A stretch of DNA of 64,000 nt from Spongilla lacustris (taxonomy: Eukaryota; Porifera; Demospongiae; Spongillida; Spongillidae), in the NCBI GenBank assembly GCA_949361645.1, contig OX442436.1:2666032-2730031 (forward strand), read 5' to 3'. Below are positions 20,970 to 31,603 of the stretch, one piece after another. A model generated the notes under the pieces. The model was not told the DNA's origin, searched no databases, and worked only from the letters and a program-made list of their open reading frames with translations. A program made the position numbers and the translations under genes. Positions within the stretch are counted from its first letter, which is position 1. The number at the start of each line of letters is the position of its first letter.

Positions 20970-23474
20970 GTACAGTGCTGGTACGCAGATGACTCAGCAT
21001 GCACAGGGAAGCTATCACAGATTCGTTTATGGCTTGACAAACTCATACAGCTGGGACCAGCATATGGCTACTTTGCGGAACCAACTAAAAGTGCTCTAGT
21101 CGTGGCACCACAATTTGCAGATGTTGCCAAAAACTGCTTCAAGGATCTGGGAATTACAGTGTCAAGCAGCCATCGCTTTCTGGGTGGTGTAATTGGTACT
21201 CGATAGTATTGCAGAAACTTCATGAAACAGAAGGTTGAATATTGGACGGAATGTGTCACCAAACTGAAAGTAGCCAAGGCGGCCGTCAGGGCACCTCAGG
21301 CAGCATTTATCACTATGACCAAATCACTGCAATGTGAATGGGAGTTTGTCCAATGAGTGGTTCCTGATTGTGCTGAGACATTCATACCATTGCAGCATGC
21401 CATCTCAGATCTGTTCTTTCCATCTCTTCTAGGAGGAGTAGTCACTGTTGAGGAGAAACGTTTGTTTCAGCTGCCAACATACCTTGCTGGTCTCTGTATT
21501 TATGATCCAACTGAAACTGCAGTGCATGCCTACAAGACATCTAGACAGGGCACTGCTACAGTGAGTGAAGCCATCAAGGGTGTGATTGCTTTTCAACATG
21601 AGCAGCATTTGGAGTCGCTGACTACTGCCAGGAAGATGAGTACTAAGGCTAAGGAAGATGACTTCATACTGAAATTTGAGAGTATAATACCTTCCTTTAG
21701 TCCTGATCGACAGAGAGCACTTTGAAGATCACTGAATGGAAATACATCAACATGGCTGAATGTACTTCCTCTACAGAACTACCATTTTGACCTGTTACCC
21801 TTGCAGTTCAGAGATGGCCTAGCCATACGTTATTTGCGGGATCCTCCCTGTCTACCTCCTAAATGTGATGGTTGTGGTACTGCCTTAACTCTTCAGCATG
21901 CCCTTGATTGCAAGAAGGGAGGTCTTGTCATTCAAAGACACAATGAAATCAGAGACTGCATAGGAGATATAGCATCACAGGGATAGACACATGTCATCAA
22001 AGAACCAGTTGTCAGAGAGGCTGATGTTAACAATGCAGATGGTGGGCTAAGACTGGACTTGGGGATACGTGGGGTATGGCAACCTCAGGTGGAGGCACTA
22101 TTTGATGTCAAAGTTGTTGACACTGATGCTCCTTCTCATCGCACTCGTTCACCTAAAGCCATCCTGGAGTCTGGAGCTAAAGAGAAGATGATCAGAGGGT
22201 CTATGAGCAGGCTGTAGTTGAGCGGAGGGGTAACTTTACACCAATAGTGCTGTCAGTGGATGGTTTGCTACACAGAGAGGCTGAACATTTCCTAAAGAGA
22301 ATGGCAGCCAACCTGGCTCACAAATGGGAAAAGCCCTATTCTCAAACATGTGGATATGTTAGGGCCCGACTGGCCTTTGCTATCATAAGGGCAACCAGTT
22401 TGTGTCTAAAGGGCTCACAAGTGAAGTGGAGGAGTGGACTTGGGATGGATGATGGAGCACCTCTCTACTCTATTTTATAGATTGCTCATGCATATGTGTA
22501 CAGGAAGAATTTGATTTATTTATTTTATTTTATATTTATTTTTTAAAAAATCTAAACAGGATTTAAATTTCCACAGATTATGAACCCCTGAAATGCAGAC
22601 ACCTCAATAATCAGGACCCTTGAGATGGTCCCAATGGTGCCTACATTTTGAGGGTTCCTCTGTGGTAAGTACGATGAAGGTAGTATCATCACAGCACTAT
22701 TTTTGGAGGAAGTACACGCATGTGGTATGATCGTCGTGTAGGTAGAATTACAGCTTCACTGTTTGGACGTGTCTCATGATGTTCTGGAAAAGTCTATCCC
22801 TCCTATCTAGTGAAGGAGATAATGCAGTATACATCTAGAACCACTTCATCTATGATTCACATTATAAAATTGATGAAAAATACAATGCACTCTAAACAAC
22901 ACTTTGAAAGATTAGTTAATGCGGCAGTGACAATCTTGTCTATTGTAGACAAGTCAACATCAATTCTCTCTTGATCAAAGAGATGGATGAAGTTCCTTGA
23001 AGGATAGTTTTTTTATCATTCGTTCGACATAAGGAACTCAGAAATTCATGTAGAGCAAGCAGTATTCTGGCAAAGCGCAAGTTTCAGGAACTAGGGTGTG
23101 GTCCTATGTCCTCTCTTGGTCGCCCCAGCATAGCCCATATCATTTAGTAATGGCCTGTAATACATGTATATATGGCATTTTTCTACTAGTCTGGGGACCC
23201 AACTGGTGGTAACCATCAATATATTGGGTGCGGGTAAATGAAACATATGAATAATGATTCTGTCAGTATGTGTTTGTGTGTGTATTATTGTGCATTTGTA
23301 CAGTATATGTGTGTAGTAGATGTGTATGTACTGATGTACTTGTTTTTCTGCATAAACACCAGGGATCTTGAGACATCATCACAGTCCCTCAAAGCCCTTC
23401 TGCTCAAGCATGCACGAATGTCCACTGGCTCCAATGGAGAGAAGGTCTTCAATGCAAAGAGAACTGTAACATGA
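18515..23474 (+). CDS. DSCC1: Sister chromatid cohesion protein DCC1-like, 3' exons
   Basis: Exons 18515-18573 (AIEHCLKCYGRAFTSATG), 19831-19908 (FNYHEFMKSWQDSVPEGMTT), 20150-20235 (IALTDMNATPPVIWFFPVKA, ending DATER), 20318-20380 (FNRLFSLRDKWTQADIEPYI) and 23363-23474 (DLETSSQSLKALLLKHARMS, ending AKRTVT and a stop). The last four join in phase. A weak small exon may lie near 18669-18705. DSCC1 family hallmarks are IEHCLKCYG, W-x-x-SVPEGM, LFSLR-KW-x-x-x-DI-PYI and the short basic C-terminus. In the family, DCC1 joins CTF18 and CTF8 in the alternative RFC complex that loads PCNA and promotes sister-chromatid cohesion; these exons cover the C-terminal winged-helix region. N-terminal exons were not found in the window. 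The last intron (2.98 kb) holds a retrotransposon. Confidence 0.85.
20970..22550 (+). mobile_element. 5'-truncated RLE non-LTR retrotransposon (pseudogene)
   Basis: The insert starts inside reverse transcriptase motif C (QCWYADDSACTGKL). It continues through the thumb (AEPTKSALVV, LGGVIGTR), a conserved middle (FRDGLAIRYLRDPP), a zinc knuckle (CDGCGTALTLQHALDC) with RHNEIRD, and an endonuclease region (LDLGIRGVWQPQVEALFDVK, VVDTDAPSH), to VYEQAVVERRGNFTPIVLSV and a C-terminal domain. In-frame stops lie at 21204, 21354, 21723 and 21984, with one frameshift near 22195. An AT-rich tail (22511-22550) ends the insert. Copy B of the duplication has the uninterrupted site at 63810/63811, so both ends are known to within a base or two and no clear target duplication is visible. 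This lineage differs from the retroelements at 30-33 kb. Confidence 0.92.
22585..22667. mobile_element. Degenerate relative of the 364-527 miniature element
   Basis: GAACCCCTGAAATGCAGACACC and the inverse-like TGCCTACATTTTGAGGGTTC, with CCTCAATAATCAGGACCC between, parallel the intact element at 364-527. The terminal bases are decayed (GATTATGAACC, CCTCTGTGG). Confidence 0.6.
22723..22776 (+). pseudogene. Short YqaJ-nuclease-like motif
   Basis: The frame reads WYDRRVGRITASLFGRVS before a stop. It resembles the W-[FY]-x-x-R-x-G-R-[IL]-T-A-S start of YqaJ/lambda-exonuclease-like recombinase domains found in many invertebrate proteins and mobile elements. Downstream, 22780-23130 has no clear continuation in one frame. 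The same WYDRRVG stretch is the last thing seen in copy B at 63978-64000. A small remnant, or one exon of a gene not otherwise visible. Confidence 0.35.
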
Positions 23475-24808
23475 ACGATCATTTCTGTCGTGTGTTCATA
23501 CAGAACTGTCATTTCTGTCTGTGTTGATATGATTGTCCCATGGATGCATTTGAAATGCATGCTTTGATGATACAAAGGTACATGTACATGTAGTGCACAA
23601 TAGCAAGAACGTTTGTCTGCATGTTACCTTTGTATATGTTATCAGCTACCATGGGAGAGTCACTCGTAGGGGAGCTACCAGCGCCTATTTCTCCATACAC
23701 CAATCATTTGTCAATTGGTACACAATGAAGCTACAAGATGGTGGTGTAAAATTTACTGAGCCTCCACCAACACCAGGTTAAAGAGCTTTGAAAGGGGAAA
23801 AAAAGCTTTATGGAACATCAGTAATATACTGCATTCATCCCTTCGAAGTGATATGTGTCTTGTAACAGGTGGGGAGAAGAAAGTGCTTGTATGGGGGCTT
23901 GTAGAGTGTGTACCAGTTTACATGTACAGTCAGTCATCACTTTGTAGATTGCATCCTATCATGTTTGCATGTTTGTATTCATTGCTTCTTTGAACTTCTT
24001 ATCTGTATATTTAGCTATGCTGGTGTTGATATGGCTTCTGTCTACCTGAACTTAGGTTACCAAAAGCAATTTATTTGCTCATGTCCATCAACACTTCTAA
24101 AATTTCATTTGAACACTTACTGTGTGCAGGTCACACAACTAAAAGTAATGTTATGATATAAATATGATGATTCAATATTTCACTGGTGTACTCTACATAT
24201 ATAGGAGGATGACAGTAGTGTTTGAATGATGTTGGTCCTGAAATTTTTGAGAGGCTTAGGTTGGCAATGCAATGTGATGGTGGCATGTACTGCGGAGATT
24301 GTTCAGTGCAATGGTTGTGTACAAATGTAGGTGTGTGGAGTAAGGGACCAGACTTGGTGATGGTTGTGTACAAAATGTAGGTGTGTGGAGTTAGGGACCA
24401 GACTTGGTGATGGTTGTGTACAAATGTAGGTGTGTGGAGTTAGCAATGGGCATCACACTTTTCAAAGATCAGATTTTTTGAAGCTTCCTCCAGAATGTGG
24501 AGTGCTTATGTTTGGTCCTTGATTGGAGTTCAGCTGACATGGCTGGTGGTGACTTGAAAATGTTGGTGTTTTGCGACTCAGAACGGACTGTTGCAGTTGT
24601 TGTGTGTATTGGAGCAGGATAGTTAGTCTATTTTTGCCGCAGAATGTGTATTTTTGCATGCCCCCTGCTCAAGCCTGTGTATGCCTATGGTGTCATGATT
24701 TCAGACATTGATAGTAGACTCTGGAAGTAGTTGCTGTGTCGTGTTGTAGTCATAGTGTGCATCATGTGACACTGGCACCAATTGGGTAGTAGCAGTACAC
24801 GGCTGTTA
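23475..24808. other. Non-coding stretch with a short tandem repeat
   Basis: No supported gene. A unit of about 49-50 bp (ATGGTTGTGTACAAATGTAG, then GTGTGTGGAGT) is repeated about 2.6 times at 24311-24440. Confidence 0.5.
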
Positions 24809-25120
24809 CGTACCCCTAGAAAAAATTCTTGGAACGTTTTGTCAAGTCTTATCATGACTTGTCAAGACTTACCAAGCTTCACCTCACAAGACTTACTCTA
24901 GTTTTGCCAAGTCTTATCAAGACTTACCAAGCATGACTTGCAAGACTTAGCAAGACTTAGCAAAGATTATCATGTCTTATCAAGTCTTATCAAGACTTGA
25001 CCTGAATTTGGAACAAAGACTTATCAAGACTACCCCAGATCCATGCAGATCATGGTAAGACTTAGCAAGGCATTAATAATGAATTAATCGGCACAGATAT
25101 AATATTGTAAAACACTAAGG

Positions 25121-25853
25121 CTAAGAGTCCCTGCACTTCTGGTTGGCTTTTGTTACGAATGTCTTCATGTCCCATTGTTCAGGTCGGTACCGCTTATTCA
25201 TAATCTCTGGAATAAAATCTTAATAAATACATTTCAAGAAGCAATTCAATCTAACCAATGATCTTAGAAACCTTGGCTTGATCAAGGGCAACCCTGTCAC
25301 TCTTGCTGCTGTGGAATAGTAGGGACACAGAGAGTTCTTCTTTTGAAAAAAACATATCTAACAAACTGAATCCAAATGTGTATGGATTCTTTGAAGGAAT
25401 TAGCATCACATTTGTTCCGTTCACCTGCATGTGATCGCAGGCCACATATATGCATGGGTAAAAAGGTTTTTTCCATTACAACTCACTATAACCTCGTTGC
25501 TTCCTGTGGTTGCAGGTAGGTTAGTTGCTTGGGTTTGAGATTCTGTATAAATTAAAGGCATTTCAAAAGGATTACATTGTATCGTACTCTATGGTACCTG
25601 CGATGGGAATGTTTTCTGCTGCAGGAGGCAATGTTGGTATGGACTTTAAGAGGTTAGTCGCTGGGGATTGAGGTTGTGTAAGACATAGTACATTGTGTCA
25701 TACTCTATTATAATAATACTACATGTACCTGCAATGGGAATGTTTTCTGCCGCAAGATACAATGTTGGTGTGGACTTTAACAGGTTCAAAATCTCCTCCA
25801 TCTTGTACAGCAGCCATTCCCTCGAGCTTTCCAATAGCCTTTGACACCAGATT
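25121..25853 (-). CDS. BEN-domain protein, five 3' exons
   Basis: Exons 25853-25729, 25660-25598, 25542-25487, 25424-25256 and 25218-25121 (stop) join in phase with AG acceptors and GT donors throughout. The last two give about 88 residues with the BEN pattern: LLDMFFSKEELSVSLLF, KSDRVALDQAKVSKII, and KTFVTKANQKCRDS at the C-terminus. BEN domains act as DNA- or chromatin-binding modules in animal nuclear proteins and some DNA viruses. The preceding exons encode related peptides (NLLKSTPTL-AAENIPIA, NLLKSIPTL-AAENIPIA, ATNLPATTGSNEVI), suggesting duplicated exons in a linker. Upstream exon candidates exist at 26100-26160, about 26231-26280 (VDTTTSSKRHIDQDKPK) and about 26448-26579 (RIVLKCSQTGETLFAQVKD), but their joining to exon 25853 is not resolved. 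The gene lies wholly inside the inverted-repeat-bounded region. Confidence 0.75.
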
Positions 25854-26099
25854 CTATAAATAACTAATACATAATAGCATGTTAGCATAATTTTCAATTG
25901 AAATACTGTCAGTATGCCTTCTGGACTGGTTTCATTCTGAATTAGCATAAAATATGGTTCAGTAAATAACATGCTATACAATATAGTAATTTTTACACAC
26001 CATTTCACCTCCACTGCCAGGTGATGTGTTGTTGTCTGGTATAAAAATTTTACTCTGCATTATTTACTTTCTCTAGATACATACCTGATGCTGCTTTCA

Positions 26100-26580
26100 T
26101 CATTATATCCCTCCTCATTACTTCATCGTCAAGCAAGAATGTATCCTGCACAGCATTGAATGACATATGCATATAATCTATGCCTATCACATTGACAGTT
26201 AATTCATACAAGAAACAAACCTTTGGTTTGTCTTGATCAATGTGCCTTTTGCTGCTTGTTGTGGTATCAACCTATTTTGGAGGTACACATATGGGTTGTT
26301 TCTAAACAACGTTTATGTTAAACTTGATGAATAATACAGCATGTGATTCCTACTTTGTGCTTGGATGTCATAGGGATCTCCTCTGTAAAGGAATAGAGTA
26401 TTCATTTATGTATAGTTATTATATATACCTTTGTAAGAAACAAATTGGACTGGGTCATAGAGAAGCTCCGCCCCCTTTGTCAGATTAGAAACAGGCTTCA
26501 TGTCTTCCTGGGTCACATCTTTGACTTGTGCAAACAAAGTCTCTCCCGTTTGCGAACATTTCAGAACAATTCTTCCTATA
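26100..26580 (-). CDS. Candidate upstream exons of the BEN gene
   Basis: Three AG...GT-bounded open segments: about 26579-26448 (GRIVLKCSQTGETLFAQVKD, then VTQEDMKPVSNLTKGAELL), about 26280-26231 (VDTTTSSKRHIDQDKPK) and about 26150-26090 (DTFLLDDEVMRRDIMMKAAS). Codon content looks coding and the strand agrees with the BEN exons. The phase from the last of these to exon 25853 does not work directly, so an exon or splice site is missed, or the gene is damaged here. Confidence 0.4.
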
Positions 26581-27170
26581 TATAGTATATGAATTATTTT
26601 TGCTACGCGTAGTGTATACATTTATTAGTCGTTGCGGTCAATAACACCTCGCGACCAAGCTACGTGTTTTGGCGCCAAAACCGATATATCTATTTTTTTC
26701 CCGTCATTTCTATCCTGTTCATGTCCAGTTAGCTGTATGCCTGTACATGACTGGGTTCTCTCTACATACACGTGGTAACAATCACTATGTCTTTGAATAA
26801 TATATACTAGCATACCGCAATAAAAATTAACGCGGTTTGGAGCTCGTCCTTTGCATAATATACTACATATGTTCCGATCTTGCGCACTGGTCGATCCGGC
26901 CACAATTCTCACTCCATGTACGTGTCAATTAATATAGCTAGGCGCGTTAATATATTGCATGCATATGGTGCGCGCCTTACTGTTTTGGTCAAGTAACACT
27001 TCTTCACATTCTGACTCAGCCATTTTGGGTGTAGCCTTCCTTTTCCTCTTATATTACCATCTCCAGACATATCTTGAACCTGTAGCTGTAAGTGATCGCC
27101 ACGTGCTGATCGATACTTAAAAATGTATTGTTTTATATACGGCAAATTGAACATATTTATTCACACTGCA

Positions 27171-27325
27171 AAATGGAAACAATTGCAACGGTGGTGAAAT
27201 CGCGTGGAAAGTATCGCAAGTATCTTAAAGACTCTTTGGCTACTGTTCCGAGAACAACTTCCTGGAGACATCGGAAGAACTCACAGAAGTATTCAAGAAA
27301 AACGTTTCAGTTTTGGGATGGTTAA
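27171..27325 (+). CDS. Short hypothetical frame, basic
   Basis: METIATVVKSRGKYRKYLKD, then SLATVPRTTSWRHRKNSQKY and a stop at 27323-27325: 51 residues rich in K/R, reading away from the BEN gene. It could be the first exon of a divergent gene or chance. No family recognised. Confidence 0.25.
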
Positions 27326-27595
27326 TTGCATGTCAGTGCAGCTCATGTGTATAGAAGGCTAAATTATAAGGCCAGCATAGGTCGATCATCATCCTGCTGA
27401 TTTAACACAAGTAAAATCTCCGAATGCAGGTTACTGCACAATCAATGGACCTTTTGCCTTTGACGTCACGCATGAGCATGGAATATGTGAGTGATAAACT
27501 TGAATTGCCTACATGCAATATGCATGCGGCGACTTCCTGCCGACTTGTCATAATTCTGATGCACGGTTTAGTGAACTTTTAGCCATATTAATTCG

Positions 27596-27671
27596 AGTTG
27601 CATGCAACAAGTCGGCAGCCGGCCAGGCCGGTTATCGCGGAGAGACTCCAGCCGACTTGTTGCATGCAACT
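27596..27671. repeat. Hairpin with 21-bp arms
   Basis: AGTTGCATGCAACAAGTCGGC-type arms (27596-27616 and 27651-27671) are perfect inverse copies. Weaker inverse copies of the CCGACTTGT piece occur at 27538-27548 and 27748-27758, suggesting a small degenerate foldback nested in the larger element. Confidence 0.75.
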
Positions 27672-27938
27672 GGAATGAATAGAGGTAGAAGTTCAGTAAA
27701 CCATCAGTAAACTAATACGGAACTTTTACCCATAAATATTCGATAACAAGTCGGCATGCTTTATGCAGGCCTTAATTAAAATGACGCGTACATGTACGTA
27801 CATCTATAAATTAAATTCATACACACGTAATCTTGGCAGGATTAATAAAGTCTTGGCAAGATGCGCAAAATCTTGACAAGATCTTACAAGAACACGTTAA
27901 GACTTGACAGTACGTGACAAGAATTTTTTCTAGGGACG

Positions 27939-28700
27939 TGCCATTAGGTTTTACAATTAGATTGTGTTAACTGAATTACGGTATATATTTAAAATGGCGT
28001 ACACAAACCTCATTATGAAACCACCAACTTTGGAGGTATTTTATGCAAAAACCATGGAAGAAAAATAAAAACCATTACATGAATGGTGTCGCACACATAT
28101 TCGAAATGCTACGTAAATATAGGCGCAATTGAAAACAGCTTGTTACAATATGCTACAGCTTACGCGCATAAAGGGACTTAACGAGGGGTTGAAAATAGCA
28201 GGTTTTCTAAGCGGTGGTACTCCCAATCCTCCAGATAAATTAGGTTCAAAACCTTTGCACGAAGTAAGCCAGCTGTGGTGAGTATTTCTATGCATAAAAT
28301 AAGTTACTACACGGTCTGTAACGGGTCTTAATTCCTATTCGACCGCTACGATGTAAATATGAATAATCGAACTGCACACCACAAGATCTATGGAGCCTGC
28401 AGTACACAGGTGCAAATTGAATGAGTTGCGTAGGGTGTGTGGGTGCGCAAAACCAGCTGCAGACGATACTCTGCATGTATGCAGTGCTATTATTGCAACA
28501 GCCATCAGATCCACCCACCAATGTTGTGCAACAGGTTGCCACCTCACTGTTACAACAGCTGCCTTATACAAGAAACCTTATAAATGTGGTCTGAAACCTT
28601 ATTATGACTGCTATTTGGCCCAGGAAACCATATATCACATAAATTTGAAATCCAAATTCCTCCCCTGGAAGCTGATGAGGCACAAGCCGGCCTTGTTCTA
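27939..28700. other. Non-coding stretch
   Basis: No supported gene. The open frame 28390-28701 (+) lacks family similarity and splice support. Confidence 0.4.
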
Positions 28701-28755
28701 GGTCACACTAACAGTGATTTGTCCTCTTTGCTCCTCCTGATTGGATGAGGCAGGC

Positions 28756-28870
28756 CATCTGATCACCATGCTCTAACATGTCATTCAGGAGGTGGCTTAG
28801 GGACACGTCACTATCGCCTCTGTGACTGTCCTGCAGAAATCTGCAGCTTGTCTGGGTACATGTATGAACT
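28756..28870 (+). pseudogene. RLE retroelement fragment (zinc-knuckle region)
   Basis: SDHHALTCHSGG, then LGTRHYRLCDCPAEICSL before a stop matches the HHALTC-x-x-GG-x-x-x-x-RHN-x-LRD signature of the retroelements at 30-33 kb. CPLC may precede it in another frame near 28727. A short dead fragment. Confidence 0.6.
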
Positions 28871-30251
28871 ATGAAGGGAAATCCCCTTGCATGTGATACT
28901 TATAAGGTATACCTCCAAAGGCATAATGGCCCCTAGCTGAGATATCTGGCACATCGCGACCATAGCACCATAAAAAATTCCATTCAACCACCATTGACAG
29001 CTACTCTCTGCCATTAGTCAGCTGAACTGTCCAATTTGCCTCAGTGTGTTGAGGTTGCCATATGACAGAATTGTGTGTACTTGCTGTCTGGCTGAATGGA
29101 TCCACCTGAGAGGTTCATTTCGTCCCTGCTGCTATGACACCACTCCACTGGAGTGCACACAACTCAGTAAAGCCAGTGTCCTGGTTCAGCTGCTGCTAAA
29201 TGGTGAGAGCTATTAATTATGACACACACATACTTGCACTGAACAATCAAGGTGAACAAAGAGGAAATTCAGCTTGTGCATACCATTGTACACAGAATGG
29301 TAACTGCATTTGCATTATAACTGGAGGAACAGTAAGCTTTTTTTTTTTTTAACTTGCACTTACAGCCGATGACTTTGGACTCGTGTAACAGTGCCAAAAG
29401 CGCCCATCACATACATGTAGCTGAGCAAACGCACACGTAGGCGTCGTGTGCTTGAGCTCCACAGGACACGTAATGAATCTGCGTTAAAAAGCAACTTATT
29501 CCGACGTTCACAACTCACACACTAAATCGAGTAGTAACGTATTGACGACAAAAATTCAAAGAACAAACTCTGCTCACTATGCCTTATCGTTTTTACACAA
29601 GATCATCTGGAGGTTTAGCCAAAAACATGACATGTTCACACGACGTCTTACGAGGATCCTGCCGTATTAATCTGTATAGCGGAAGTCCAAAATGTTTTAA
29701 TGACTAGCAAAATGCATCGACGTTTACCAACTGCTTTCTCTGTCCACCTGTCCTGTTACTTCGTGAAACCTAGCGATTAGAAGCGTAAAAAAAAAGGGTT
29801 CTTTCCAAGGTAGGCGTTGCTATGGAACAAATTAGCCATGTTGCTAGGTACTTAATTTCACAGTGGGCGTGAACCTAATGTCCACGTTTCAATGGAATTG
29901 TAACAGCCGTGAGTAATATTAATTAATGACGCTATAATAGTACATATACATTGCACATCAAAAAAAGAGTCCCGGGATGACAACTGTACATTAAAGGGCT
30001 AGCACCGCAATGATACTCTCAGATCAGTGAACGCGATGGGCTGAACAAGTGTATGGCATCCCCCTAATTGGTTTTAGACAATACGCACGCATGAATCGGT
30101 TACATGTATGTACCTGTAAGTCTCATACCCAGACCCAAATGTACGTAACAATGATCATCATTTGGCCCTTTCCGCGTAGCGGTGATGTAATCCATCCGCT
30201 GCTGCGAACGGGTCTGGGGCCAAGACTAATAATCAGGTATGAACAAAAATT
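28871..30251. other. Non-coding stretch
   Basis: No gene that I can support. One poly-T run at about 29338-29351; otherwise featureless. Confidence 0.4.
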
Positions 30252-30511
30252 AACATTCTCTATGAGAAAGTTGGTGGCATATAGGATTTGAAGGCAATGG
30301 TGGTGTAAAAAGGAAGGAAACAAGGGTCTAATAATAAGGGAAAATGGAATAGTCCTATGCGCATGAACAACATACTATATCCTATATGTAGAAATGTACT
30401 AAACATAGGACTATTCCATTTTCCCTTATTATTAGACCCTTGTTTCCTTCCTTTTTACACCACCATTGCCTTCAAATCCTATATGCCACCAACTTTCTCA
30501 TAGAGAATGTT
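30252..30511. repeat. Perfect 108-bp inverted repeat, 44-bp spacer
   Basis: 30252-30359 and 30404-30511 are exact reverse complements over all 108 bases. The spacer is 30360-30403. No target duplication is evident. Such perfection indicates a recent origin or active homogenisation. Confidence 0.97.
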
Positions 30512-30604
30512 TTTTATTCACTTGTGAACACCATAAGCTCCAGAGGTTTAGAGAACATATAGCTTCCTTATCTAGACATTATTATTATTATTATTATTAC
30601 CCAT

Positions 30605-31464
30605 TGCAAATTAATCTTAATATTAAGTTTGAGGACTTCCTGTCATCTGCTATCTCTCAGGGCAAGTTATCAGAGAAGCTCGATAACCAACTTCTCAGTT
30701 CCCTCATGGAAGCTTCTACAGTTGCAAACAAGGCTCGTTTGCTGTCCATCTCGTCACCTCATGCAGCCTCCTAGTTATCAATGCCACCATGTGAGCGCCA
30801 GGGGCTCCACCTTGAACCATCACAGTTTCAAGTTGCTGTCAAGTGGTGGCTAGGTTTAGACACTTCTGGTGATGCCCAATGTGCACTGTGTCCTGAAAAA
30901 AGTCTCGATCCTCTAGGCCATCATGCCACAACATGCAAGCGTGGTGGGGATGTTGTCTATCGCCATAACAGGCTTCGGGACATTGTGGCCGAGTCCTGTC
31001 GCCGTGCCCATCTTGGTGTCCATTTAGAAGTAGGCCATAACCTTACTCCCGACCACAGCAACACACGTCCAGCAGACATTCTCATCCCTCACTGGTGCAT
31101 GGGCAAGCCTGCGGCTCTGGACCTATCCGTTACTTCTCCGCTTAACCCACTTACCCTTCTGGAAGCGGGAGTGACGGCTGGCGCAGCAGCTAAGGCTACC
31201 GAGGAGAGAAAGCTTAAAGCCAACACGGGCAAGTGTGCTGATTTGGGTTGGGTATGTGTCCCGGTTGTTGCGGAGTCTTATGGGGCATGGGGTTTGACGG
31301 CTAGGGATTTCTTTTCTAAACTTGGGTCCCGTTTGGCTACATCATTGGGAAAGTCAAAGTCAGTGGTCATCCATGAGCTGTACGGGAGGTTGAGCATGAA
31401 TCTTGTCAGGGCCAATGCCACCGCAATCCTGTCCAGGTCCATACCTCCGCCTGAGCTTCAGTAG
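30605..31464 (+). pseudogene. RLE non-LTR retrotransposon, 3' part, one stop codon
   Basis: The frame runs NKARLLSISSPHAAS, a TAG at 30772 where relatives have W, WWLGLDTSGDAQ, the zinc knuckle CALCPEKSLDPLGHHATTC, GGDVVYRHNRLRD, and the endonuclease core TRPADILIPHW, KPAALDLSVTSPLNP, LLEAG, VVAESYGAWG and VRANATAILSRS to a stop at 31464. It is otherwise uninterrupted. Family knowledge: knuckle plus PD-(D/E)XK endonuclease follow the reverse transcriptase in R2/NeSL/HERO-type elements. The copy starts next to an ATT repeat at 30578-30599 and lacks its reverse transcriptase. A TAA-rich tail follows at about 31546-31582. Confidence 0.88.
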
Positions 31465-31603
31465 GCTAGCAACTTTGTTTTGTGCATATCATGTGTCTGT
31501 GTCATGTTCGTACTGTATCAATCCAATATGAATAATTTCATTACATAAATAATAATAATAATGATAATAATAATAATAATAATATCTTCAACAAGCAGTC
31601 ACA

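Larger units (their letters stand above)
24809..27938. mobile_element. 3.1-kb inverted-repeat-bounded region carrying a BEN-domain gene
   Basis: The left end 24814-24851 and right end 27898-27935 are inverted copies of 38 bp with about four mismatches (CCCTAGAAAAAATTCTTG, ACGT, TGTCAAGTCTTA). ACGT lies outside both ends and may be a target duplication. Inside each end are clusters of CAAGTCTT/AAGACTTG motifs, at least ten at 24841-25060 and several at 27826-27908, like the subterminal repeats of several DNA transposon superfamilies. The interior holds a spliced minus-strand gene ending in a BEN domain and a short divergent plus-strand frame. No known transposase was recognised. Confidence 0.7.

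Noticed and set aside
28390..28701. 103-codon plus-strand frame
   Set aside because: Cysteine-containing but no recognisable domain, no conserved neighbours; treated as chance.
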